From Pararhizobium sp. (GTDB lineage: Bacteria; Pseudomonadota; Alphaproteobacteria; Rhizobiales; Rhizobiaceae): a stretch of DNA of 64,000 bases. A program made the translations under genes and the position numbers. The notes under the pieces were generated by a model. That model was not told where the DNA came from. It searched no databases and saw only the letters and a list, made by a program, of their open reading frames with translations. Where the stretch lies: NCBI GenBank assembly GCA_017794825.1, contig CP051237.1, positions 434,001 to 498,000 of the forward strand, given 5' to 3'. This document shows positions 51,574 through 60,500 of this stretch, one piece after another. Positions within the stretch are counted from its first letter, which is position 1. Each line of letters begins with the position of its first letter.

Positions 51574-53691
51574 TCAAAACCGGTAGCTGAGGCCAGTCAG
51601 GAATGTCCGGCCACGCACCATGGCGCCATAGCTGACATCCGCCGCCGGCGCATAATAGCCGTAGAGATCGTATTGCTGGTCGAGCAGGTTTTGACCGGCG
51701 ACATAAAACTCTCCGCCGCCGAACTCGATGCCGATACGCGCGTCAAGCTTGTGGTAGGCTTCGAGGTCAAAATGGTTTTGCGGGTCCGCCGGACGCGCGC
51801 CCACATAGCTGTAGTTGATGCTGGCGTTCAGCACGGCGTTATCGACGCCATGCCACTCGGGCAGAGGTCTTGAATAGGTTGCGGCCAGATTGGCGCTCCA
51901 GGGAGCCACGTCAGGCACCTTGTTGCCTGCCAGAATATCGCCGTCGCCCACGCCGAGAACATCGCTCGTGATTTCCGCGTCGACATAGCTCAGTCCGGCG
52001 ATCAGCGATAATCCGGTGACCGGTTGCCACGAAGCGGACAGTTCCGCGCCATAACTACGCGTATCGGCATTGAGCGCGCTGACCACATAGGTAAATGAAT
52101 CATAGGAGAGAAGATGATTGTCCTTGACCCAGTTCGCGTAGACGGCGCCGCTCACCGCAAAGGCGCCGTCTACGGTCTCGGCGTCGAATCCAAGCTCGAT
52201 CATGTCCGTGACGGCGCCGCGATAGGGCTCGCCATCCGCCACCTGGGTGGAATAGATGTTGAACCCGCCGGGCGTGAACCCCCGCGCATAGGTCGCATGA
52301 AGCTCGGTCGTCGGCGCCACGTCGTAGCTCAGATTAAGCCTTCCGGATGTGAAGCTCTCGCTCAAATCGCGATGATCGCTCGTCCCGGAGGCCGTGAACT
52401 CTGCGGCGTAGCTGGTTTCAATCCAGGACTGGCGAAGTCCGGCGGTGACGCGCAGATCGGTCGTTACGGGATAGGTCACCTCGCCGTAGATGGCGTATTC
52501 CAGGGAATCGAAATCGCGGTAGATGGCGCTCGACGTTCCATAGGTGTTTTCCGGCGTATCGTAGGAGCCGTCATTCGATTCGATCATCGCTCCAAAACGC
52601 CATTCGAACGGTGCGTCATCGGGCGATGACAGGCTGATATCCTGGTAGAATACGCTTTCCTCAGCTTCATCGACGTTCCAGAACCAGGACGGATAGCCGT
52701 ACAGCGCGTTGTAGAGGTTCTTGTCATACGCCGCCACTTCGGTGTTTTCCGAATGAACATAGGACGTCGCCAGATTGAGATAGGCGGGTCCGAGATTGTG
52801 GCTCAGTTCAAGCGCCACCCGGTCCACCTCTTTGGACACGTCGTCGTAAAGATCGGGCGGCAACTCGACGGCGGGATGACTTCCAAAGGGGTGCAGCACG
52901 ATCAAATTCGGCAGATCGTCGACAGTCTGATGCTCGATCGTGAACAATGCTTCCGTGTTCTCGGACTCCCAAAGCAGACTTCCGCGAATCGCCAGTTCGG
53001 ACGGGTCGCTCACCGGATTTCCGGTCGTTTCGTTCGTGACCCAGTGATCGGACCCCATGTAACGCACGGCGATCCGGCCGCTCAGATTCTCCAACAGCGG
53101 TCCGCCGACCGCCGACTCGACCAGTCGCTGGTTTTCCTGTCCGTATTCGACATGGACGTAGCCTTCCAGTTCATCGGTGGGCTTTTGCGTCACGATGTTG
53201 ATGATGCCGGCGCTGGCGGAGGCGCCCGACCGCGTGCCCTGCGGTCCTTTCAGAATTTCGACGCGTTCCACATCAAGCGTGTTCAGTGAGATGTGCCGGG
53301 CGTTGAGGGGACTTCCGTTGATGGTCAGGGTCGACATGCTGTCGTCCATCCCCATCGGATACATCGAACCGACGCCGCGGATATAGATGGTCGACAGGTT
53401 GGTTCCACCCGACGAGCTGATATTGACGCCCGGCGTGGCGCGAAGCACGTCTTCGAGCGTATAGAGGCGCTGGTTTTCAATCTCCTCTTCGGTAAAGATC
53501 GTCGCTGAGCCCTCGTTTTCTCCGTCGACGCTGACTGTTATGGGGTCGAGAAGAATGTCGACGGCGTCATTGTCGTCGATCCGTATTTCAGGCTCCTGCG
53601 CCTTTGCGATTGTAACGGCTGAAACGCCAGCATACAGGACAAGGCTCAAGGAAACTGTCAAGAATTGACGGGAAACAAGAGGTTTGATCAT
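51574..53691 (-). CDS. TonB-dependent siderophore receptor (FyuA/FptA-like)
   Basis: 705-residue outer-membrane receptor. Signal peptide (about residues 1-31), plug domain (TLEDVLRATPGVNISSSGG, RVEILKGPQGTRSGASASAG) and a 22-strand barrel ending in phenylalanine (TGLSYRF). Plug and barrel most resemble receptors for phenolate siderophores such as yersiniabactin and pyochelin, in keeping with the MFS, ABC and AraC neighbours. First gene of the operon; divergent from the araC-type gene with 127 bases between. Confidence 0.9.
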   Translation of the reverse strand: MIKPLVSRQFLTVSLSLVLYAGVSAVTIAKAQEPEIRIDDNDAVDILLDPITVSVDGENEGSATIFTEEEIENQRLYTLEDVLRATPGVNISSSGGTNLSTIYIRGVGSMYPMGMDDSMSTLTINGSPLNARHISLNTLDVERVEILKGPQGTRSGASASAGIINIVTQKPTDELEGYVHVEYGQENQRLVESAVGGPLLENLSGRIAVRYMGSDHWVTNETTGNPVSDPSELAIRGSLLWESENTEALFTIEHQTVDDLPNLIVLHPFGSHPAVELPPDLYDDVSKEVDRVALELSHNLGPAYLNLATSYVHSENTEVAAYDKNLYNALYGYPSWFWNVDEAEESVFYQDISLSSPDDAPFEWRFGAMIESNDGSYDTPENTYGTSSAIYRDFDSLEYAIYGEVTYPVTTDLRVTAGLRQSWIETSYAAEFTASGTSDHRDLSESFTSGRLNLSYDVAPTTELHATYARGFTPGGFNIYSTQVADGEPYRGAVTDMIELGFDAETVDGAFAVSGAVYANWVKDNHLLSYDSFTYVVSALNADTRSYGAELSASWQPVTGLSLIAGLSYVDAEITSDVLGVGDGDILAGNKVPDVAPWSANLAATYSRPLPEWHGVDNAVLNASINYSYVGARPADPQNHFDLEAYHKLDARIGIEFGGGEFYVAGQNLLDQQYDLYGYYAPAADVSYGAMVRGRTFLTGLSYRF

Positions 53692-53732
53692 GTGCAGATC
53701 TTTCCGAACAATCGAATTGGTCCGCTTTAGCT

Positions 53733-53811
53733 AACAGAATCCTGTTGCGACGCCGCCCGCAAAGAGTCAAAGTTTACCGGATATCAATCATCTAACCTAT
53801 TGAATCGGTTA
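53733..53811. promoter_or_regulatory. Two small inverted repeats in the receptor/AraC divergent promoter
   Basis: AACAG-AATC-CTGTT (53733-53746) and TAACC-(9 bases)-GGTTA (53793-53811) lie in the shared promoter of the receptor operon and the AraC gene. They are short and could be operators for the AraC regulator or an iron repressor (RirA/Irr/Fur), or chance. Confidence 0.35.
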
Positions 53812-53818
53812 ACTTAGA

Positions 53819-54784
53819 ATGAGTTTAGAAACAGATTCCGGCATTTCGACCGACAATGAAGACGTGCAGGTGACCAAGCTGCTCAGGGATTTCTCGCTGC
53901 TGACTCCGTCGGGTAGAGGCGTCTGCCGCGGTTCAATAGCGGTCCTGCAGGACGGCGTGGAAGTGATGCAATTGGCTGGTCGTTGCGACGAACCGCTGGA
54001 CATACCGATTGTCGATGACAGCAATCGCATCTGTTTCAGTTTCAACCACTGTCTGAATGGCCGGGCGGTAAGCATGTTTCGCGACGGCAACCTTCGCGAG
54101 CTCGAGGTGAGGGACGGTGCCGGCAGCATCCAGTACTGCCCGGGACGCAGGGGCGTTTATCGTCAGGTGGGGACGCTGCGCAACGTGACGGTCATGGTAC
54201 GTCCCGATGTCTTCGCGTCCTGGGCGGTGGAGATGGACCAGGAACTGGGTGAGGTCGTCAAATCCGGCGGCTTCCTGGAGGGGCACCGCGGCGGCGAGTT
54301 GCTCGCGGCGACGCAGCTTCTCGATCAGGCGCTCGCCGGCGTATCGACGGGACCGGGCGCCGCCGGCGCGCGTCATCCACTATGGCTTCAGGCGCAGGGG
54401 ATGAAGGTAGTCAGCCTTTTCCTGGAAGCCCGCGGTGCCGGGCGGGCGCCGGACATGTCGGACGTAACCCGCATCCGGCTGATGCGGGCGCGCGATCTCC
54501 TGCTGGCGGATCTTGGACACACGCCTTCCCTGCCGGAAATCGCGCGGGAAGCAGGCCTCAGCGCTCCGACATTGACGCGGGGGTTCCGACGATTGTTCGG
54601 CGAAACCCCCTATGGGCTGTATCAGCGCGAGCGCATGCTTGCAGCCCATGAGCGACTGCTGTCCGGTTCTGACTCCATAACCACTGTCGCCGCGGATCTC
54701 GGCTATTCAAATCCGAGCCACTTCTCGACGGCGTTTCGCAAGCAGTTCGGCGTGCTGCCCAGTAATCTGCGGCGCAGAGCCTGA
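53819..54784 (+). CDS. AraC-family regulator (PchR/YbtA-like) of siderophore uptake
   Basis: 321-residue regulator with a C-terminal AraC double helix-turn-helix (LPEIAREAGLSAPTLTRGFRRLFG, then TTVAADLGYSNPSHFSTAFRKQFG) and an N-terminal domain as in PchR/YbtA, which bind the ferric siderophore and switch on its uptake genes. It is divergent from the receptor operon. ATG 53819 is the only early start; ribosome site weak (TTAG). I infer that it activates the uptake operon when the cognate siderophore is present. Confidence 0.9.
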   Translation: MSLETDSGISTDNEDVQVTKLLRDFSLLTPSGRGVCRGSIAVLQDGVEVMQLAGRCDEPLDIPIVDDSNRICFSFNHCLNGRAVSMFRDGNLRELEVRDGAGSIQYCPGRRGVYRQVGTLRNVTVMVRPDVFASWAVEMDQELGEVVKSGGFLEGHRGGELLAATQLLDQALAGVSTGPGAAGARHPLWLQAQGMKVVSLFLEARGAGRAPDMSDVTRIRLMRARDLLLADLGHTPSLPEIAREAGLSAPTLTRGFRRLFGETPYGLYQRERMLAAHERLLSGSDSITTVAADLGYSNPSHFSTAFRKQFGVLPSNLRRRA

Positions 54785-54794
54785 TCAGCCCAAT

Positions 54795-55250
54795 TTAGAA
54801 CTGTCGCCCGATCATGGCGTCGACGGACAGGCGATTGCCGCCGCGCATCACGAAGAATAGCAGGATGGCGGTCCACAGGATCGATTTTTCAGAGCCTGAA
54901 TAGCCCTGCCCCAGCGTAATCCAGTGAAACCAGATGGTGACCGCAAGGCCAATCATGGCGGCGAAGGCCGCAGGACGCGTCAGCAGTCCGATCGTCAGGA
55001 GTATGCCGCCAAAAAACTCGACCACCGCCAGCAGCGGCGCCCAGAACACGCCTGGATAAAAACCCAGCCCCTCAACCATGTCGACCGCGCCGAAAGGATC
55101 CATGATCTTGGGAAATCCATGAACGATCAGGGCGATCCCCGTGACAACGCGCAGTATCGTTTCGGCAATGACTTCAAGACGCTCGTAAATGTCGCCGAGA
55201 AAGGGGATTATCAGTCCGGTTTTGGTGTCTTCATTCATCGATTCATCCAT
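54795..55250 (-). CDS. DoxX family membrane protein
   Basis: 151-residue inner-membrane protein with four transmembrane helices and the DoxX/SURF4-like pattern (TGIALIVHGFPKIMDPFGA, FWAPLLAVVEFFGGILLTIGL, AMIGLAVTIWFHW). DoxX proteins associate with redox or thiosulfate-quinone enzymes and stress tolerance; no partner is adjacent here. ATG 55250 with a second in-frame ATG at 55238. It converges with the AraC gene and lies 207 bases after the large hydrolase gene. Confidence 0.88.
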   Translation of the reverse strand: MDESMNEDTKTGLIIPFLGDIYERLEVIAETILRVVTGIALIVHGFPKIMDPFGAVDMVEGLGFYPGVFWAPLLAVVEFFGGILLTIGLLTRPAAFAAMIGLAVTIWFHWITLGQGYSGSEKSILWTAILLFFVMRGGNRLSVDAMIGRQF

Positions 55251-55457
55251 CCGTCGTGTTGGTCAGACGCGTGATTCGAAGAAGCGGCCACGCGCGGCTA
55301 TTCGCAAGAACGGAACCATATTGCCTTTGCGGCGCTACCGGTCCCGATCGCTTGATTCCAACTCCCGCAAACTGTGTAACGCAATTTCCTGATATTAACA
55401 CTCAAGAAAAACTGACCGCACTGTGTTTGCCGGCCGAACAAGCCGGTCGCGTGTAGT

Positions 55458-57467
55458 CTAATTCTCGACCCATGGCGCGATGTAGAATGTCGGTTTGGCG
55501 CTCTCCACACAGCGATCGTCAAGTTTGCGCATGGGATTGTTGATAAAGGCTACGCCCATGTCGATAGCGCATTCCTGGTAAACGATGGCCCCGTGACCAG
55601 CCTCCGGAATGATGAAGGCCTGACCGTTGGACAACGTCTTGACCGCCTCTTCAGCCCAGCTTGCAGCCGTCTGTGTGTCCCAGGTGCTGCCCAACGACAG
55701 CGTCGGGATGTCGCTGACCACCGGTTCGTGAAAACCTGGACGAGGCTTTGCCTCGAATTGTTCGCACTGCTTGAAGAAACTCGCCGCCCCGGCATCCCAC
55801 TGCGTCGGACCCAGCTGCGGATAATCCAGTAACTTGGTCAGCGTCTGATAACTCTCCATCGAGTTGTAAGGCAAATCTTCCTGACAGGCATAGATCGTCA
55901 GATGAGCGCTGGTCGCAAACTGCTTCTCGACGCCGCCGACAGACGAACGAATCATGTCAAACGAGGTCTGGACCTCCTCCTCCGTCATGGCGCTGATCAA
56001 TGCCAACAGACGCTGTTGTCCATCATCCTCGAAATGCTCGCTGACGAAACCCCGCAGGAGTTCTTTTGACGGATCGGCGTTCTGCAATGCGGCTAGACCT
56101 TTCAGGACAGCGACGGCGCGGGACTTGTCCGCGAAGATCGGCGTGCTGGCCTTGATCATTTCAGCATCGAACAGTTCGGCGAGAGGCCCGAGTTCGCGAT
56201 GACGGCGCAGGACGCCTTTCAACTCGTCGATCGCAAGATCCATTGCCTCGCTGCTGTCCTTCAACAAGCCGGAATTGGCGAGCGCGATCTTTAGAATACG
56301 TTCCTGTTCGTCGTTGAGTTTGGCCATTTTGCCGAATTTTTCGACGTCTTCAGCTACGGGTCGATCGAGGGCGATATGCGGCTTGCCCTCGATCACTGTC
56401 AGCATCCCCATTATCCGCTTTACCGTCGGCATGTCGCCGCCATTGGCGATCTCGTAGATCATCGCGGGAATGTAAGACGTGTAGCTGGCGTATTCGTAGT
56501 TTCCGTTGCGGATGGAGAAGATGAGACCGACGTAAAGCGGCGGCATCGGCTCTCCATCAAGAACCACATCGCCGGCGGCGGTCTTGACGTAAGCTTCAGT
56601 TATCTTTTCACCAAGCTCGGGATACGCCCTGTTGCAGGCCTCATCCGCCTTGCATTCTTCGACCAGGGTCGCCATCGCCTCGTTCTGCGGAAGGGCCAGC
56701 GTGTCGTAGAGGCGAATGGACGCCGGCGCCACGCCGTCGAGCACGACCGCTCGCAGTCCTTCGGGGTTTTGCCGCATGACTTCGAGCGACAGCTTCGTGC
56801 CATAGGAAATTCCGTAGAGATTGAACGTCTCGTAACCGAGAGTCTTGACGATTGCCGCGACGTCGCGGGCATTTTGTTCGGTATTGTAATATTCCAGGCC
56901 CACGCCGGCGTCACGCAGTTCCGCGATGCACTGGCTGAAAGGGTCCTGCCCGTTCTTGTCCTGCGGCTCCCCGGAGTCGTCGGTTTTGACGCCGATGATG
57001 TCGATTATGTTGGCTGTCATCGCGTCGTAACAGTCGCTGGAGCGCGCAGACAACCCGGCTCCACGCTGGTCGAACATGACGATGTCGCGGTTGGCGCGCC
57101 ACTTGTCGAACAGCTCGGCGAACTTCTCAAGGCCGCCGAGAAGACCGGCTCCCGGCCCTCCGTGCAGATGCACCAGAGGATCAGGCTCCGGATACATCGA
57201 ATGTGATTTCAGCACCGTGAAGACGATATCCATCCTTTTCTCGTCCGGCGCCGCATGGTTTTCGGGTACATTGACCACGCCGCATATGATTGTCTCACCC
57301 TCGATCTCGTAGCGCCCGATGGGCCGCGGGCAAGCCGAGACGGTTACAGGAAAAGCCAGATCACGGCCGCCTGCGACAAGCTCCGGAAAAGATGTGGCGT
57401 CTTCCTGAGCGCCGACGAGGGCCAACAGCAAGGCGATGACTTTGTCGTATTCGGTGAGAATGAACAT
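55458..57467 (-). CDS. Large alpha/beta hydrolase of the tripeptidyl-aminopeptidase (TAP-like) group
   Basis: 669 residues. Oxyanion motif HLHGGPGAG, nucleophile Ser in GISYGTK, and a C-terminal TAP-like region with the catalytic histidine in PEAGHGAIV, plus an acid in SLGSTWDTQT. A long lid insert (about residues 290-480) separates the parts, so the protein is about 150 residues longer than typical TAP. Residues 5-22 look like a weak signal peptide, and many cysteines suggest a periplasmic or secreted enzyme. Probably a peptidase or esterase; substrate unknown. Confidence 0.82.
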   Translation of the reverse strand: MFILTEYDKVIALLLALVGAQEDATSFPELVAGGRDLAFPVTVSACPRPIGRYEIEGETIICGVVNVPENHAAPDEKRMDIVFTVLKSHSMYPEPDPLVHLHGGPGAGLLGGLEKFAELFDKWRANRDIVMFDQRGAGLSARSSDCYDAMTANIIDIIGVKTDDSGEPQDKNGQDPFSQCIAELRDAGVGLEYYNTEQNARDVAAIVKTLGYETFNLYGISYGTKLSLEVMRQNPEGLRAVVLDGVAPASIRLYDTLALPQNEAMATLVEECKADEACNRAYPELGEKITEAYVKTAAGDVVLDGEPMPPLYVGLIFSIRNGNYEYASYTSYIPAMIYEIANGGDMPTVKRIMGMLTVIEGKPHIALDRPVAEDVEKFGKMAKLNDEQERILKIALANSGLLKDSSEAMDLAIDELKGVLRRHRELGPLAELFDAEMIKASTPIFADKSRAVAVLKGLAALQNADPSKELLRGFVSEHFEDDGQQRLLALISAMTEEEVQTSFDMIRSSVGGVEKQFATSAHLTIYACQEDLPYNSMESYQTLTKLLDYPQLGPTQWDAGAASFFKQCEQFEAKPRPGFHEPVVSDIPTLSLGSTWDTQTAASWAEEAVKTLSNGQAFIIPEAGHGAIVYQECAIDMGVAFINNPMRKLDDRCVESAKPTFYIAPWVEN

Positions 57468-57566
57468 GGTTGTCTTTCCGTATGTAATCTCGGCTGTTTG
57501 ATGGCTCTTCGATGCGTTCCACTGACGGCGCGTTGGCCGCAGATTGCGCCGCTAGGGGTTTGTTGT

Positions 57567-58442
57567 TCAGAACTGAACGAGCCCGCCGACGCCATCATTG
57601 AGGTTGAATGTCAGCGTGTGATGGTTGCCGTTTCTGCTGGTTACCAGCAAAGCGGTTCCCGCAGCACCGTTGGTGCAATGGAGATTTGCCGTCTCGCTCC
57701 TGACAACGCCGGGCGCATGTGCAAACGTTCCAGTGCATGTCAGGGAATCAGCGGCGCTTGTTACAACAACGGCGTAGTGGCCTTCACTGTGCCCGAAGAT
57801 TCTTCCCTCTATACGACCGCCTCCGGTTATGTAGCCAGCGCCGTTCATATTGACGTCTGTACTGGCTCTGTTTCCGCCGCCGTGATTGGCTGCTCCGCCC
57901 TGCTCCCGCATATAACGCTCGACGGCGTCATGCGCCTGGTTCAACTGCTGGCGAGAGCATGAACTTCCAGCCGTTATGCGCCGTCCAGCCGGATTGTACA
58001 GAACGGTACAACCACTCGCGAACCGCACCTCCATTTCTCCGGAACCGCGCGCGTGCAGCTCGGGTACGCCGCCGGAGTTGCCGCCGCCGCCGCCTCCGCC
58101 GGGAGCGCCGGACTCCTGCAGAAACCGACCCGCGACCCAACCTGATTTGTGTCCGTCCGGCGTTTCCACGTGACACCACCGGCTGTCGCCGGACCCACGG
58201 CAGCCGAGGTTCCGGAAGACAAAGCCGTTTGGCGCCATGCCGACGACGCGGTGATTGGGGCGTGGTCCCGAGCGGATATTGAGATGGTCGTCGGATGATA
58301 CGCCCGAAACCCGCCAGTAATCCGGCCCCATCTGTGCATTGGCTTCTCCCGGATATACAAGCATCCAGGCGAACGCCATCATGGCGCATACGATTGACAG
58401 GCCAATAGCCTTCCTGTCGCCTTGCCCTTGAATGATCTTCAT
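57567..58442 (-). CDS. Secreted SH3 domain protein with Gly-rich linker and unknown C-terminal domain
   Basis: 291-residue exported protein: signal peptide ending GEANA (about residue 36), bacterial SH3 domain at 45-108 (DHLNIRSGPRPNHRVVGMAPNG, ending GWVAGRFLQ), a linker with seven consecutive glycines (115-121), a middle region with SGCTVLYNPAGRRI and a C-terminal beta-rich module with paired cysteines (SLTCTGTF, NLHCTNG) that I do not recognise. It precedes the CPBP-family gene on the opposite side of transcription order (CPBP gene first, 40-base gap), so both may be one unit. Confidence 0.8.
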   Translation of the reverse strand: MKIIQGQGDRKAIGLSIVCAMMAFAWMLVYPGEANAQMGPDYWRVSGVSSDDHLNIRSGPRPNHRVVGMAPNGFVFRNLGCRGSGDSRWCHVETPDGHKSGWVAGRFLQESGAPGGGGGGGNSGGVPELHARGSGEMEVRFASGCTVLYNPAGRRITAGSSCSRQQLNQAHDAVERYMREQGGAANHGGGNRASTDVNMNGAGYITGGGRIEGRIFGHSEGHYAVVVTSAADSLTCTGTFAHAPGVVRSETANLHCTNGAAGTALLVTSRNGNHHTLTFNLNDGVGGLVQF

Positions 58443-58482
58443 GCCTTCCTCCCATTTGTGACTTCAGTTTGAAGCTGTTGTT

Positions 58483-59274
58483 TTAGCCGGTATCGGTGGA
58501 ACTCGCGCCCGCTGCGAATATCGAGACAGCGAACATCATCCAGTCGTTGACGATATGGGCTCCGGTGGAGACCAGGATGTTCTTGGTGATGATGTACGGC
58601 AAAAGCAGCACGATCCGTGCGACGCCGACGCCCATGAGCGTTTGCGGAACGTTCCAGCCATATGTCGGCAAGTGCGCGGCCGCGAAGATGATCGCAACGA
58701 GCACTGTCGCGAGGATCACCGCGGTCTTCCGGCCGAAGGAACGCCGTGCAACCAGCCAATACAGAATTGCAAGGAACGGCAGGATCGACATCACCTCTTC
58801 CCCGAAAAGCTGGATTGCAGTTCGGGCAAAGAAAAGCGTCAGGGCGCCGCCGCTCTGTGTGGCGACAGAACCGACTGCTTCATTGGCCGTCGTCTCCATC
58901 ACGCCGATCATGATGGACCCGACGACGAGCGTGACGGCGATATTGAGAATGGCAAAGCCGACGATCCAGAATGCGTCTCGAACCCTCAGGGGCCTGAAAA
59001 TGGCAGTCCAGGCGCCTCCGGATACGAAGGCAAGCGCCGCCAGAGGGATGACGCAATAAAGGACGGCAGGCACGAAATTGCTTATCGGCCCACGCAGAAA
59101 TGGCGGTGGAAAAATGAGCGCGGCGAAGCCGACTGCGACGCCAAGCATCACGAGCCACCATTGAGCGCTCGTCAAGGCTACCGGAGAACCCCTGTAGAAA
59201 GGAAAATCATCGCTCTTGCGCTCGAACCAGAAAAAGTGCGCCGGTTCTTGTGTATCGACTGCGTTGCTCGACAT
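58483..59274 (-). CDS. CPBP-family (Abi/CAAX protease-like) membrane protein
   Basis: 263-residue protein with about eight helices. It has the CPBP glutamate pair (LFGEEVMSILPF), the FxxxH box (FAAAHLPTY) and a third-motif histidine (HIVNDWM), so it belongs to the intramembrane glutamic endopeptidase group. The arginine expected five residues after the glutamates is missing, so catalytic competence is uncertain. ATG 59274 is used; the longer frame to 59316 lacks support. It lies upstream of the SH3 gene and downstream of an AraC gene, all on the minus strand. Confidence 0.82.
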   Translation of the reverse strand: MSSNAVDTQEPAHFFWFERKSDDFPFYRGSPVALTSAQWWLVMLGVAVGFAALIFPPPFLRGPISNFVPAVLYCVIPLAALAFVSGGAWTAIFRPLRVRDAFWIVGFAILNIAVTLVVGSIMIGVMETTANEAVGSVATQSGGALTLFFARTAIQLFGEEVMSILPFLAILYWLVARRSFGRKTAVILATVLVAIIFAAAHLPTYGWNVPQTLMGVGVARIVLLLPYIITKNILVSTGAHIVNDWMMFAVSIFAAGASSTDTG

Positions 59275-59451
59275 ACAGGAAGACCTTTGCTTCCGGTTTA
59301 CTTGCCAGTCACACAATATAAATCATAACAGATAAATTGGCGCTATCCAGAATACGAAACGATTTAAGGTCAATATCGGAAATATTTACGACAACACTTG
59401 TAACGAGCGCGGATATGGCGCTGGCGATCTTTCTGGAGCCAAAGGCTCCCG

Positions 59452-60396
59452 TCAACGCTTCTGGTTGCGTCTCAATGTGTCCGACGGGCTCTCGCCATAG
59501 GCAAGCTGGTAGAAGCGAGAGAAACGTCCAAGATGTGAAAAACCGCAATTCAACGCGATACTGGTCACGGACTGTCCATTGCCCGCAAGGAGGCGGAATC
59601 GCGCTTCTTCCATTCGGATTTCCGAGAGGCGCTGGCGCGGGGTTTTCCCCTTGCTCTTCTGAAACAACAGTTGCAGGTATCTCACGCTGACGCCAATATG
59701 CTCGGCGATATCCCTCATGGAAACAGGGTCGGCGAAGCGGGCTCGCATGAATTCCTCGGCTGCCGCCAGTCTTGCCGGAGCGATGTGCAACGGCGACTCG
59801 TCTCCGTCAATCGGAAGCAGGCAGCGGATATGTTCTTCAACGAGCACTTCCAGTCCGCGCAATACACGCGCGCTTTTTACAAGCGGACTATTCGAATGGA
59901 ATAACTTGAAGGTATATTTCAGCAGGTCGCGCAGTGAAATAATAACGGCGTCTTCCGTTTGAAGATATGGAACGCCTTTGCGTTGCGGCACATGAACGTC
60001 AAGCTTTTGCATATCGGAGACAGCGATTTTCAGCATCACCGCTTCAAAGAGGCTGTTGTCGTCAGGGACTACCTTCGTACTTCTGCTGCTTGGCGCCAGA
60101 CCCAGGCTTCCGGCGTTATCGGAGCTGTAACTTGCGTCGCCGACATGGACATGAACCGTTCCCGCGACAGGCAGCATTACCGTCAAAAAATCATCAGCAA
60201 AAACATCGATTTCATGCCCTGTGGATCGAATATGGAAGCAGTTGACAGGCAATGTTTGAAGTTTTGCCGTGAACAGCGCCAGCATCTGTTGCTTTGCGGT
60301 GTTCAACGCAAATCTGCTGACTTGGCTGACGAGAATTTCGTCCACGCCCGAACGGCGATCGGCTCCTTCGACATGCTGTTGAAATGAATGTAACAA
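59452..60396 (-). CDS. AraC-family transcriptional regulator
   Basis: 314 residues: N-terminal AraC-binding-like (cupin) domain of the AraC-ligand type (VFADDFLTVMLPVAGTVHVH) and C-terminal double helix-turn-helix at about 205-312 (MRDIAEHIGVSVRYLQLLFQ, then SVTSIALNCGFSHLGRFSRFYQ). Such regulators often control oxygenase or catabolic operons. Targets are not evident; it lies 177 bases upstream of the CPBP gene on the same strand. Effector unknown. Confidence 0.88.
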   Translation of the reverse strand: MLHSFQQHVEGADRRSGVDEILVSQVSRFALNTAKQQMLALFTAKLQTLPVNCFHIRSTGHEIDVFADDFLTVMLPVAGTVHVHVGDASYSSDNAGSLGLAPSSRSTKVVPDDNSLFEAVMLKIAVSDMQKLDVHVPQRKGVPYLQTEDAVIISLRDLLKYTFKLFHSNSPLVKSARVLRGLEVLVEEHIRCLLPIDGDESPLHIAPARLAAAEEFMRARFADPVSMRDIAEHIGVSVRYLQLLFQKSKGKTPRQRLSEIRMEEARFRLLAGNGQSVTSIALNCGFSHLGRFSRFYQLAYGESPSDTLRRNQKR

Positions 60397-60500
60397 GTGC
60401 TTCAGGACCTCACGGTAGCCAGTCCGAATACTCTACACTCTATTGACACTACCGCGAAGTCATCACAGGCCACGCCACCGACTTGGCGCTGCAATCAATT

